DNA of 64,000 nucleotides from Streptomyces muensis (GCF_021474425.1 NZ_JAKEIP010000004.1:52344-116343), one strand, 5' to 3'. Counted from the stretch's first letter, positions 27,208 through 35,733 are shown. A program made the numbers and translations. The notes: generated by a model not told the origin, from the sequence alone.

Positions 27208-28449
27208 ATGACACGGGAAGACATCGAACAGTGGGCTCGCAGCGGTGCGATGACGCTCACGGGACGCGCTGACGGCTACGGCCTCGGACCTCCGGGCGAT
27301 CTGGTCTCCGGACTCAGGGCGATCACGGCAGCCATCGCTGAGGCGACACACAGACTCGGCCGTGAGATCCGGGTCAGCCCGCTCGAACTGTTGGCCGAGC
27401 GCGCCGCCGTGCTCGGCCTCTCACGACAGGGATCCACCAGTTGCGGCGGAGCCAGCCGGATCCTGCGCGCGGCCGACGGCTGGTTCGCGTTGACGCTGAG
27501 CCGGACGGACGACGTGGACATGCTGCCCGCGTGGCTCATGCGGGACGTACGCGGCGGTGACGACCCGTGGACGGACGTGGAGGGCCCTGTCGCACGCATG
27601 CCGATGCAGCCACTCGTGGAGCGAGGCATCATGCTGGGCCTGCCGATCGCGGCACTCCCCTCCGAACGCGTCACGACGGCACGGTCGGCAGCTTTCGGTC
27701 AACTGCCGGTCGCTGCAGCCGCGTTCGGACACTCCGCAGCGGTGACACGTTCCGGGAGCGTCCGGGTGGTCGACCTCAGCTCGCTCTGGGCAGGCCCCTT
27801 GTGCACATCGGTTCTCCACGCGGCGGGCGCCGACGTCATCAAGGTCGAGTCCGTCGCTCGCCCTGACGGAGCACGTAGGGGGCCGGCAGCCTTCTTCGAC
27901 CTGATGCACGCAGGTAAGCGCAGTGTCGCGTTGGACTTCCGGACGGCTTCGGGACGAACGCTGCTCAAGATGCTGATCGACACCGCTGACGTCGTCGTTG
28001 AGGGTTCTCGGCCGAGGGCCCTTGAACAGCTCGGCATCGACGCCGTGTCCGTCCTGACCGCGGGCCGCCCCAAGGTCTGGATATCGATCACCGGGCACGG
28101 ACGCTCAGGCAGTGCTCGTCATCGGGTCGGCTTCGGCGACGACGCGGCAGTGGCGGGTGGGCTCGTGGTCTGGGACGACGACGAGCCGCTGTTCTGCGCC
28201 GATGCCGTCGCCGACCCGGCCACGGGCCTGGTTGCGGCGGCAGCCGCACTCACCGCTCTCACGACGGAGGGATCGTGGCTGGTGGACGTGTCGCTGGCCA
28301 ACGTCGCCGCACATCTGAGCGGCCCCGGAATCCCAGTCCCGAAAGGATTGCGTGCCTGGCCACCGGTTGCTCGCCGACCGGTGGGCCGAGCGGCCCGGCT
28401 CGGGCAGCACACACAAGAAGTCATCGAGGAAGTGCGAGGTCTGCGATGA
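27208..28449 (+). CDS. Family III CoA-transferase-related protein with unusual domain order
   Basis: A 413-residue CaiB/BaiF relative. The stretch VRVVDLSSLWAGPLCTSVLHAAGADVIKVESVARPDG, which begins canonical family III proteins, here starts only near residue 188. AGKRSVALDF, ADVVVEGSRPRALEQLGID and an Asp in ADPATG follow it. The first 180 residues include SCGGASRILRAADGWFALTL, which resembles the part normally found late in the family. So the order looks permuted or the protein is a fused half. The ATG at 27208 follows AAGGTCAAAGG. Its last bases overlap the next gene (ATGA). Confidence 0.78.
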   Translation: MTREDIEQWARSGAMTLTGRADGYGLGPPGDLVSGLRAITAAIAEATHRLGREIRVSPLELLAERAAVLGLSRQGSTSCGGASRILRAADGWFALTLSRTDDVDMLPAWLMRDVRGGDDPWTDVEGPVARMPMQPLVERGIMLGLPIAALPSERVTTARSAAFGQLPVAAAAFGHSAAVTRSGSVRVVDLSSLWAGPLCTSVLHAAGADVIKVESVARPDGARRGPAAFFDLMHAGKRSVALDFRTASGRTLLKMLIDTADVVVEGSRPRALEQLGIDAVSVLTAGRPKVWISITGHGRSGSARHRVGFGDDAAVAGGLVVWDDDEPLFCADAVADPATGLVAAAAALTALTTEGSWLVDVSLANVAAHLSGPGIPVPKGLRAWPPVARRPVGRAARLGQHTQEVIEEVRGLR

Positions 28450-29846
28450 CCGGCCTCCTGGTACGCAACGTTCTCCTCGACGGGTGCGCTGTCGACGTGC
28501 GGGCCCGCCGAGGCGTCATCGTCGCCGTGGGCACGGATCTCCGGCCGAACGGCGAGGAGCACGTGTTCGAGGGCGAGCGGGCGACGGTGCTTCCGGGACT
28601 CCACGACCATCACGTCCACCTCCTGGCGACTGCCGCCCGTCAGGGATCGGTCGACGTCGGACCGAACGTCACCCCCGACCTCGACGGGTTCATGGCCAAG
28701 CTGCGGTCGGCCGCACGTGAACTGCCCCTCGGGACGTGGCTTCGCGCGGTCGGGTATCACGAGACAGTGGCCGGCGATCTCGACCGCACGGTGCTCGACG
28801 CCGCCGTCCCCGACAGACCTGTGCGCGTCCAGCACCGCAGCGGTGCGCTGTGGGTGGTCAACAGCGCGGCCCTGGCGGAACTCGACCTGGCACGCGGTCC
28901 GGCCGGACTCGAACGGGACGAACGCGGTATGCCGACCGGACGCCTCTACCGGGCCGACGACTGGCTCCGTCGGCAGGTTCCGGGCGGCGGCGCTCCGGAC
29001 CTGGCCGCGCTCGGGGCACAGCTCGTGAGCTGGGGGATCACCGGCGTCACGGATGCGACGCCTTTCCAGGACTCGACCGGGTTGGAGACACTTGCCGAAG
29101 CGTGTCGCTCCGGAGCCCTGCCGCAGCGTGTGGTCGCGATGGGAGGCCCGGAACTCGTGGACGCACGGTTCCCCGCTCCGCTGTTCCGCGGCCCCGTCAA
29201 GGTCGTACTGGACGAGTTCGCATTGCCGGCCCTCGATGAGTTCACCGCCCTCATCGCACGCGCACACGCATTCGGTCGGCCGGCGGCTGTCCACACGGTC
29301 ACCAGAACCTCCCTGGTGTTCGCGCTCGCCGGCTTCAGGGCCGCCGGCGCGGTGCGGGGCGACCGGATCGAACACGGCTCCGTGATACCGCCCGAGCACT
29401 GGCAGGACATCGCGCGGCTGGGCCTCACCGTCGTCACCCAGCCGGCCTTCGTGGCCGAGCGCGGCGACCAGTACCTGCGAGACGTCGCCCCTGAGGACCA
29501 GCCCTACCTGTACCCGTGCGGCCGACTGCTTGAGGCGGGCGTCGCCGTCGGGGGGAGCAGCGACATGCCCTACACGCACGGGGATCCCTGGGCCGCCATG
29601 CGGGCCGCCGTCGAAAGGAAGACGGAAAGCAGGGCCCGCCTTGGCATCGACGACAGGGTGCCCCCGGAGATCGCGTTGAATCTGTATCTCACGAACTCGA
29701 TGGCCCCCGGCGGCCCCGCTCGCGCCGTCACACCCGGGTCGCCGGCCGACCTGCTCCTCTTCGAGGGGCAGCCCACAACGAAGAACGACCTGACAGCGGA
29801 CCGGGTCGTCGCGACGGTCGTCGACGGTGTCGTGTGGGCGAACTGA
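28446..29846 (+). CDS. Metal-dependent amidohydrolase (YtcJ/Amidohydro_3 type)
   Basis: A 466-residue urease-superfamily hydrolase with a small composite beta domain at both ends. The metal motif is HDHHVHL (His56, His58), with later THED-like ligand HTVTRTS, HGSVIPP and SSDMPYTHGDPW. Members hydrolyse amides, N-acyl groups or cyclic substrates. It starts within the stop codon of the CoA-transferase-like gene (ATGA), so the two are coupled. It is unrelated in sequence to the amidohydrolase at 19157, so two different hydrolytic steps or substrates are implied. Confidence 0.85.
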   Translation: MTGLLVRNVLLDGCAVDVRARRGVIVAVGTDLRPNGEEHVFEGERATVLPGLHDHHVHLLATAARQGSVDVGPNVTPDLDGFMAKLRSAARELPLGTWLRAVGYHETVAGDLDRTVLDAAVPDRPVRVQHRSGALWVVNSAALAELDLARGPAGLERDERGMPTGRLYRADDWLRRQVPGGGAPDLAALGAQLVSWGITGVTDATPFQDSTGLETLAEACRSGALPQRVVAMGGPELVDARFPAPLFRGPVKVVLDEFALPALDEFTALIARAHAFGRPAAVHTVTRTSLVFALAGFRAAGAVRGDRIEHGSVIPPEHWQDIARLGLTVVTQPAFVAERGDQYLRDVAPEDQPYLYPCGRLLEAGVAVGGSSDMPYTHGDPWAAMRAAVERKTESRARLGIDDRVPPEIALNLYLTNSMAPGGPARAVTPGSPADLLLFEGQPTTKNDLTADRVVATVVDGVVWAN

Positions 29847-29864
29847 GGTGTTGCTCAAGGCGCT

Positions 29865-30950
29865 CTAGAAGACGATCACCGAACGGATGCCCTCTCCCCG
29901 GTCCATCGCGTCCATCGCTTCCTGGACGTCCTCCAGGCCGATACGCCGAGTCACCATGCCGGCCAGGTCGATGCGACCGTCCTCGGCCCATCCCACGATC
30001 ACCGGGATCAGCCTTCGGGGATCGCCGCCGCCGGCGACAGACCCGACCAGAGCCTTGCTCCCGAACACGAACTCGGTCGCGTCCAGGCCCACGGGGTCGC
30101 CAGGCGTGGGCAGGCCGAGCACGATCGTGGTGCCACCGACGCGAGTGGCCCGGAAGGTCTGGGCGATGGTCGCACTCGATCCGACGGCTTCGAACGCGAC
30201 GTCGACGCCGCGGCCGCCCGTGTGTGCCCGCACCGACTCCGCGTGATTCTCCGCGGTCGGGTCGATCGCGTGGGTGGCGCCGAGTGCCAGAGCGGCTGCT
30301 CGCTTCGACTCCAGCGGGTCGACAGCGATCACCGTGGTGGCTCCGACAGCTTTCGCGGCCTGGATCGCGGCCAGACCGACTCCGCCGCACCCGACCACCG
30401 CGACGGATGAGCCGGCGCGAACAGGCGAGGTCAGAACGGCGCCGGCGCCGGTCAGGACCCCACACCCCACGAGCGCGAGTTGCTCGGACGGCAGACTTGA
30501 CTCGATCCGGACGGCTGCGGCCTGGTCGACGACGATCTGCTCGGCGAACGTGCCGAGCCCGACGAATCCGGGAACACGCAGGCCGTCGACCGTCCGGCTG
30601 CGAGCGGCGCCGCGGATACTCTCGGCGTCGAGGCAGTTCTGCCCTTCGCCTCGAACGCAGTACCAGCAGTGACCACATCCGGGGTTGGTCAGCAGGACGA
30701 CGGTGTCGCCCCGCTTCAGGACATGGACCTCCGACCCGACCTCTTCGACGACGCCTACGGCCTCATGTCCGAGGATCAGCGGCGGTTCGACCGGAATGGC
30801 GCCACTGAGCACGTGACGGTCTGTGTGGCAGACGCCACTCGCGGTGATGCGCACTCGGATCTGGGTCGCCGCCAGGGCGTCGAGCGTCAGCTTGACCGGC
30901 TCCAGCGAAGCCGAGCCACCTTGGTACACAACGGCCTTGAAAGTCTGCAT
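29865..30950 (-). CDS. Zinc-dependent alcohol dehydrogenase (MDR family)
   Basis: A 361-residue medium-chain dehydrogenase. Catalytic zinc ligands are Cys41, His62/Glu63 in GHEAVG, and Cys163 in VGCGVLTGAG. The structural zinc set is Cys92, Cys95, Cys98 and Cys106. The nucleotide fold is VVGCGGVGLAAIQ. It is close to the class III/NDMA-dependent type of actinobacteria, including the VPGFVGLGTFAEQ segment. It would oxidise a pathway alcohol to the aldehyde used by the ALDH. Its promoter holds an operator-like block very similar to the one upstream of the CoA-transferase gene at 9974. Confidence 0.92.
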   Translation of the reverse strand: MQTFKAVVYQGGSASLEPVKLTLDALAATQIRVRITASGVCHTDRHVLSGAIPVEPPLILGHEAVGVVEEVGSEVHVLKRGDTVVLLTNPGCGHCWYCVRGEGQNCLDAESIRGAARSRTVDGLRVPGFVGLGTFAEQIVVDQAAAVRIESSLPSEQLALVGCGVLTGAGAVLTSPVRAGSSVAVVGCGGVGLAAIQAAKAVGATTVIAVDPLESKRAAALALGATHAIDPTAENHAESVRAHTGGRGVDVAFEAVGSSATIAQTFRATRVGGTTIVLGLPTPGDPVGLDATEFVFGSKALVGSVAGGGDPRRLIPVIVGWAEDGRIDLAGMVTRRIGLEDVQEAMDAMDRGEGIRSVIVF

Positions 30951-30962
30951 GCCGACGAGGAT

Positions 30963-31006
30963 ATGCTTTCATCAAGAAAAGATACTAGAGGGAAAGAAAC
31001 TTTCCC
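30963..31006. promoter_or_regulatory. Operator/promoter block shared with the CoA-transferase promoter
   Basis: This AT-rich block lies just before the alcohol dehydrogenase start and 47 bases before the CMD-like gene on the other strand. Bases 30963-30984 match 10024-10045 at 19 of 22 positions. A second part, 30990-31006, is a perfect inverted repeat GGGAAAG-AAA-CTTTCCC. The leftward strand reads TATCTTTTCTT, a possible -10 area. Binding by the MarR protein at 18559 is an inference from the shared GAAAC/GTTTC theme. Confidence 0.55.
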
Positions 31007-31052
31007 CGTCAGGTGGACCTCGCCCGAACCTCAGCCGAAGGATGGCAGCGCC

Positions 31053-31565
31053 ATGACCGAACCCAGGATCCCGCTGGTCGACGTCCCCCAGGACGTCCTG
31101 GATGCCCTCGTCGACATCGGAGCACCCGCCGCGGTCAAGGACGCGCCACCGTACCGAGCCCTCGCCAACCACCCACCGGCGTTGCGGGGGTGGGGTGAAC
31201 TGTCCTGGCGCCTGAGGCAGGCCGCCGCACCAGGGCGACTGCGCGAACTGGCCATCATCCGCATCTCGATGCTGGCAGGAGTCGAGTCCGAACGTCAGGC
31301 CCACGAGCACATCGCGCTGTCCCGATCATGGCTGTCACAGGCGGAGATCGACCAGATCCCGGACTGGCGCACCAATCGGTCGCTCTCCACCGAAGATCGC
31401 GCGGTCCTGGAGTTCAGCGACGCCGTCTTCGCCGGCGAAGCACCCGAAGCGGTCGTCCGGCGACTCACGGAGCTGTTCGACAGTGCGGCCGTCGTCGACA
31501 TCGTCGTCACCTGCGGCTTCTATCTGATGCTCACCAGAGTCAGCCGCGCCCTCGGCACAGCCTGA
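31053..31565 (+). CDS. Carboxymuconolactone decarboxylase-like (AhpD fold) protein
   Basis: A 170-residue all-helical protein of the CMD family: PPYRALANHPPALRGWGELSWRLRQAAAPGRLRELAIIRISMLAGVESERQAHEH. The CxxCxxxH redox motif of AhpD is absent, with Val-Glu-Ser in place of the cysteine segment, though downstream histidines are kept. So it is unlikely to be a peroxidase and more like the decarboxylase or unknown branch. GAAGGA lies 10 bases before the ATG. It is followed after 330 bases by the DUF35/thiolase pair. Confidence 0.8.
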   Translation: MTEPRIPLVDVPQDVLDALVDIGAPAAVKDAPPYRALANHPPALRGWGELSWRLRQAAAPGRLRELAIIRISMLAGVESERQAHEHIALSRSWLSQAEIDQIPDWRTNRSLSTEDRAVLEFSDAVFAGEAPEAVVRRLTELFDSAAVVDIVVTCGFYLMLTRVSRALGTA

Positions 31566-31638
31566 CGCTTCATGGCGCGACATACGTCGGCCCGCCATAC
31601 GCGGCAGCACCTCTGAAACACCCAATCTATTTTGATCA

Positions 31639-31651
31639 GTAAAACATTTAC
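31639..31651. promoter_or_regulatory. Short inverted repeat upstream of the DUF35/thiolase unit
   Basis: GTAAA-ACA-TTTAC is a perfect 5-bp inverted repeat in an AT-rich stretch (31622-31660) that stands out in GC-rich DNA. It lies about 60 bases before a possible small reading frame and 250 before the DUF35 gene. It is probably part of a promoter/operator; no exact consensus promoter is seen. Confidence 0.4.
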
Positions 31652-31709
31652 AAGGGAAAGCGCTCGGGTTAGGGTCTGCCTGGTCGAGTTCAACTGTGCG
31701 GAGGTCTGA

Positions 31710-31901
31710 ATGCTTCAGGGCAAGCGGGGTGTCTGCAGCACGTGGCGGCTTGCAGGACCCGCCACCGCGACGAGTGCCGATCGGGAAGCCGAGAACACTC
31801 AGGTCGGCAAGCCTGACGGATGCGCCCTTTTCGGGGAACTGACGCACCTGCCACCTGGGTTGGCCCTGGCAGGCTCCGTCACCGAGGGCGTCGACTCGTG
31901 A
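31710..31901 (+). CDS. Possible small protein coupled to the DUF35 gene
   Basis: A 63-codon frame from ATG 31710, preceded by CGGAGGTCTGA, the best ribosome-binding site in this area at 5-6 bases. Its stop codon overlaps the GTG of the DUF35 gene (GTGA), as in real coupled genes. The peptide (MLQGKRGVCSTWRLAG at the start) has no recognisable domain. It could be a leader peptide, a real small protein, or chance. Codon bias was not measured. Confidence 0.35.
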   Translation: MLQGKRGVCSTWRLAGPATATSADREAENTQVGKPDGCALFGELTHLPPGLALAGSVTEGVDS

Positions 31902-32320
31902 GCTCCGCCCCGATCCGGCTCAGTCCCGATACAGGCTCCTCTGGCTACTGGGACGCCGCCCGGCGCAACGAACTCGCTCTGCCTGTATGCGATGAGTGCG
32001 GGAACCTGACGCTGCCGCCCGCGCCGGTCTGCCCGAACTGCGGCACGACAGCCCCCCGCTGGAGGTTCACGCCCGTCAGCGGGCGCGGAACCGTACGGTC
32101 CTGGACCCTGGTGCGCAACTCGTTCCACCCGGCGTTCGACCACCTCGTGCCCTACCTCGTGGCCGACGTCGAACTGGACGCGCAGCCCGGGCTGAGGGTC
32201 GTCGGGCGCCTCCTCGACGAGGGGGCGGAGCCGCCCCGTCTCGGTGATCGCGTCCAGACATCGTTCCAGGAGTTGGCCGACGGTCTGACCGTCCCGGGAT
32301 TCGTACGGGAGCACACGTGA
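31898..32320 (+). CDS. DUF35 OB-fold protein with zinc ribbon
   Basis: A 140-residue protein with an N-terminal rubredoxin-like zinc ribbon (CDECGNLTLPPAPVCPNCG, about residues 31-49) and a C-terminal OB fold (SGRGTVRSWTLVRNSFHPAF...PYLVADVEL). DUF35 proteins partner thiolase-like enzymes in acyl-CoA metabolism; in the steroid pathway one acts with Ltp2 as an aldolase. It starts at GTG 31898 and overlaps the thiolase-like gene by GTGA, so the two are made together. It is the probable non-catalytic or acyl-binding partner of that protein. Confidence 0.9.
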   Translation: MSSAPIRLSPDTGSSGYWDAARRNELALPVCDECGNLTLPPAPVCPNCGTTAPRWRFTPVSGRGTVRSWTLVRNSFHPAFDHLVPYLVADVELDAQPGLRVVGRLLDEGAEPPRLGDRVQTSFQELADGLTVPGFVREHT

Positions 32321-33510
32321 GCACACGATCGGCCGGCCGCCAGGTGGCGATCGTCGGCTACGCCCACAGCAGGATCGAGCGTCGGTCGGACCGCCCACTG
32401 GGGGCGATCACTGTCGACACCGCCAGAGACGCGATCACGGACGCCGGTCTGACCGTCGCGGACATCGACGGCTTCGTCAGCGACCCGCGCCTGCCGTCAG
32501 TCGGTGGTCACGAGGTGGTGGACGGCGTGAGTGTCGTGACCTCGCCCTGGCTCGCCCAGACACTCGGCGCCGACGCACGCCTGGCCGCCGGGCATGTCGG
32601 CTACAGCCCCATCACCAGTTCCGTGATCGTTGCCGCCAACGCTCTCGCGTCGGGTGCCTGCGACTACGTCCTTCTCCATCGATCCCTCCACAACCCCGCA
32701 GGCAGGTACCACGCCGCGACGTCACCCGATGTCGGTGGTGAAGCGCAGTGGACCGTGCCGCACGGCATGGTCGGACCGCCGGTCGGCATCGCATTGCCGT
32801 ACAACGAGTACATCCTGCGCTACGGCGCGACGCGCGAAGCTCTCGCCGAAGTCGTCGTCGAGGGCCGCCGCAACGGCGCCCGGCTTCCGTGGTCGTACTG
32901 GCACGGCAAACCGCTCACCGTGGAGCACTACCTATCCGCCCGGATGATCTCCGATCCGATCAGCCTCTACGACTGCGACATCCCGGTGGACGGCGTAGCC
33001 GCATTCGTCCTGACGACCACCGACAGGGCAGCCGATCTTCCGCACCGGCCGGTCGTGGTCGACGGCTACGCGAAGGGCATGCCGGTGGCCCATCGTCCAC
33101 AGGGATTGCTGGTGCTCGACGACATGATGGAGGCCGGCTTCACGCTCGTGAACCGGCTCTGGGAGCAGTCGCAGACGGGAATCACCCGCGACGACATCGA
33201 CGTCCCTCAGCTCTACGACGGCTTCGCGCCACTGATTTACGTCTGGCTCGAGGCTCTCGGCTACTGCGGCGTCGGCGAAGCACACGAATTCGTCCGGGAC
33301 GGCCGCATCTCGGCCGAGACCGGTCTGCCCATCCTTTCCGGCGGAGGGGCCATCGGAAACGGCCGGATGCACGGCGTCCCACAAATGCTCGAGTGCTACC
33401 TGCAGTTGTCGGGACGGGCCGGCGAGCGGCAGCTGGACCGAGCCGAAGTCGGCCTCGCCTGCCACGGTCTTCCTCTCTACGGCGGAGCAGTCCTGTACCG
33501 GGCAGGTTAG
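32317..33510 (+). CDS. Thiolase-like lipid-transfer protein (Ltp2-like), probable retro-aldolase
   Basis: A 397-residue thiolase-fold protein. It has VAIVGYAHSRIERRSDRP at the start, ITVDTARDAITDAGLTVADIDGFV, VPQLYDGFAPLIYVWLEALGYC, the GGGAIGNGRMHG glycine loop, and a late CHGLPLYGG. The N-terminal nucleophilic Cys of degradative thiolases is not at its usual place (HVGYSPITSS). That pattern, with a coupled DUF35 partner, matches the Ltp2/ChsH2-type C-C lyases of steroid side-chain degradation rather than beta-ketothiolases. The inferred role is retro-aldol cleavage of a beta-hydroxyacyl-CoA; a non-enzymatic lipid-carrier role remains possible. Confidence 0.82.
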   Translation: MSTRSAGRQVAIVGYAHSRIERRSDRPLGAITVDTARDAITDAGLTVADIDGFVSDPRLPSVGGHEVVDGVSVVTSPWLAQTLGADARLAAGHVGYSPITSSVIVAANALASGACDYVLLHRSLHNPAGRYHAATSPDVGGEAQWTVPHGMVGPPVGIALPYNEYILRYGATREALAEVVVEGRRNGARLPWSYWHGKPLTVEHYLSARMISDPISLYDCDIPVDGVAAFVLTTTDRAADLPHRPVVVDGYAKGMPVAHRPQGLLVLDDMMEAGFTLVNRLWEQSQTGITRDDIDVPQLYDGFAPLIYVWLEALGYCGVGEAHEFVRDGRISAETGLPILSGGGAIGNGRMHGVPQMLECYLQLSGRAGERQLDRAEVGLACHGLPLYGGAVLYRAG

Positions 33511-33586
33511 GTCGTGTCCGATGGATCATCGCCCGCAGCAGGTGAGCCAGGGCAGTGATCCACCGTACGCGCCTGAGGAAGGGGCG

Positions 33587-34117
33587 TCAGGCCCTGGGGA
33601 ACTTGGCGACGTACTCGTCGAAGGGCTCGATACCGACTTCCGCGCGGAGTTCGTCCATGCGCTTGGGCTCTTGACAGGGCCACGGAACCGGCGCCCCGTC
33701 CTTCACTCCGGCGATCTGCGTTCCGTAGACCTGCCTGCGCCCCTCATTGACCAGCGTGCGGTCGCGCAGGAAGGCCAGCTCGCGCGGGCTGGCCGAGCCT
33801 GCCGACACCGCTTGCTGCATCAACTGGAGAGCCCGACGCTGAACATCGAGTTGCCGGTCGGCGTGCTGAGCGATGAGCCATGCCGCGCGTGCGGCCTCCT
33901 CACCGACCAGATCCGCCGTCGGCCAGCCGTACTCCTCCATGATCTCGTTGAGCCGGTCACCGTGCCGAGCGGTCAGTCGCCGCCACGCCAGTTGCTCGGC
34001 GGGGTCATCGCTGTTCGCGCGGACTGCGGACTTGTGATCGGCCGCAGCCATCTCCGTGAGTTCCACCGCCAGCGCGGCAACATCGTGCGCCACTCTCAAC
34101 TCCCAGGACAGATCCAT
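33587..34117 (-). CDS. DUF6624-like protein
   Basis: A 176-residue soluble protein with the pattern YGWPTADLVGEEAARAAWLIAQHADRQLDVQRRALQLMQQAV followed by ELAFLRDRTLVNEGRRQVYGTQ, which I recognise as DUF6624. No catalytic function is known to me. It ends close to the thiolase-like gene on the other strand and probably stands alone. No strong ribosome-binding site precedes the ATG at 34117. It separates the catabolic island from the carbohydrate island. Confidence 0.72.
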   Translation of the reverse strand: MDLSWELRVAHDVAALAVELTEMAAADHKSAVRANSDDPAEQLAWRRLTARHGDRLNEIMEEYGWPTADLVGEEAARAAWLIAQHADRQLDVQRRALQLMQQAVSAGSASPRELAFLRDRTLVNEGRRQVYGTQIAGVKDGAPVPWPCQEPKRMDELRAEVGIEPFDEYVAKFPRA

Positions 34118-34213
34118 GTGTTGTGTTCGCCCGCGAGCCTAGATGAATGGATCGAGCGAAAAGATCATTCCGGAGCACGGTGACAGGCGCCCAGCCGCAC
34201 CGGGATAATGGAT

Positions 34214-34360
34214 CTACCCTCCGAGCCAGAACCGGATCGCTGCGACGGTCACGGTGCCCCAGAAGGCGTGGACCCTCTTGTCGATCCTCGTGGCAACGGC
34301 CCGGAAGTTCTTGAGGGTGTTGATCGTGCGCTCGACTAGATCTTGTCCCACGTGCCACCC
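34214..34360 (-). pseudogene. C-terminal fragment of an IS5-type transposase
   Basis: The minus strand reads VERTINTLKNFRAVATRIDKR followed by VHAFWGTVTVAAIRFWLGG and a stop. This is the typical C-terminal end of IS5-family transposases, with the E of the DDE triad in VERTI. Nothing of the N-terminal catalytic part lies upstream, so it is a remnant, and no terminal repeats were found. Confidence 0.7.
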
Positions 34361-34599
34361 GCCGACCAGCGTTCGTGCCTCTCGTACATGGACTCAACAG
34401 GCAGCAGGCACAGCCACTTTCAGCACGGACGGGCGTAATCTCAGGTGATCCACGACCTGGTTTGAGGATGCCGCGCGGACTAGTGCTGGATTGCTCAAAC
34501 GGCGTACACATATCAGCCTTGAGCTGGGATGTTGTGAGACGGCTAGTTTGATCGATCCCTGGCGTCCGGCGAAGCATCGGCCAGCGAGGGCGGTCTGAC

Positions 34600-35640
34600 C
34601 GAAATGCGCCCCCAGCCTTCCTGGAGGTTGAGCCAGCAGACGCCGACAAGGTGGATTTGTCCATGGCGGTGTACGTGACGATCGCACCGTCGATCGAGAC
34701 CGAACCGGTGCAGCTGATGGCGAGCACATTCGTGCCGATGTTGAAGCCGGCCATGTAGGCCGGAAGCACCTTCGCCATGAGCTGTGTCATCTTGTTGACC
34801 GCGTTTTGAACCGGGTCATCCGCTTGGCGCCCTCGGGCATCGTGGGGATCGTGCTGAGTGTCCAGGTCGTGTAGCTGGGATAGCCGTTGCTCGGGATGCC
34901 GTACGGCGAGTGGTTGGTATCCGCCCACGAGTCGGTGAGCTGCCAGTAGTTGACGAACCCCCCGTTGACGAGGGCGGTGGCGGCGATCACCGTCAGGTAG
35001 GAGTTGGTGCGGTAGCTCTCGGGGATGTACGCGATCTTCGACTTCGTCGCCGTGTCTTTGATGGCGGCGGCAATGTCCGAGACGTTCCACGAGTACGTGT
35101 CCGGCCCGAGGAAGTCGACGTTCGACAGAGACCCGATGGGGCTGTCAGCGCTGGAGATACGGCTGCCGACGAGGTTGACCCTGGTGGCGACGGCGTAGTT
35201 CGAGCTCTTGACGGCACCACCCAGCTGGTTGATGAGATCAACCCACAGCGAAGGCTGCGTGGACCCGATGCCCGTGCCGTTGGGCTCGTTGTAGTCCTGG
35301 AACATACGCGCCACCGCAGCCGTTGGAGCCCCACCGGACGATGTCGATCTTGAGGTCGTACTTCTCTACCGGGTGACGTACTTGTCCAGTAGGGTCCAGT
35401 CGTACACCCCCTGGGTGGCCGGCTCGATCTGGTTCCAGGCGAGCATGCTGAACGGCTTTCCGTCGGCCTCCAGGTATCCCTTGCCGCCGTTCTTGGCCAG
35501 TTGGGAGACGACGACGGCGCCGGCTGCACCGGCGATCCGCTCGCGCACAGTGCGGAGAGGGGCAGCAGACTCCGGCGGTGGTGCGCGCACGGCTCATACG
35601 GCTCATACGGGTCCCCTTTCGAGGGTCATCCAACGGGGGA
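34600..35640 (-). pseudogene. Decayed secreted glycoside hydrolase gene
   Basis: Fragments in successive minus-strand frames read as one beta-galactosidase/GH42-like protein. LEADGKPFSMLAWNQIEPATQGVYDWTLLDKYV (ending about 35366) is followed by LKIDIVRWGSNGCGG, then MFQDYNEPNGTGIGS through DFLGPDTYSWN and VNYWQLTDSWADTNHSPYG, then NAVNKMTQLMAKVLPAYMAGFNIG (about 34800-34640). At least three frame changes and an internal deletion are needed. A start with AAAGGGG upstream lies near 35612. It lies beside the GH31 gene on the same strand and was probably part of the same sugar operon. Confidence 0.7.
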
Positions 35641-35733
35641 AGGGGAATCTCGGTGAGCACTTCGGCAGCGAGGTCGGCCGTTGAGACCGGAAACCGACGC
35701 GACGCGTCCCCTACCCCCTTCTCCAGCGGAGTG

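Noticed and set aside
33521..34183. Plus-strand frame of 220 codons
   Set aside because: It is opposite the DUF6624-like gene, whose protein shows a recognisable family pattern.
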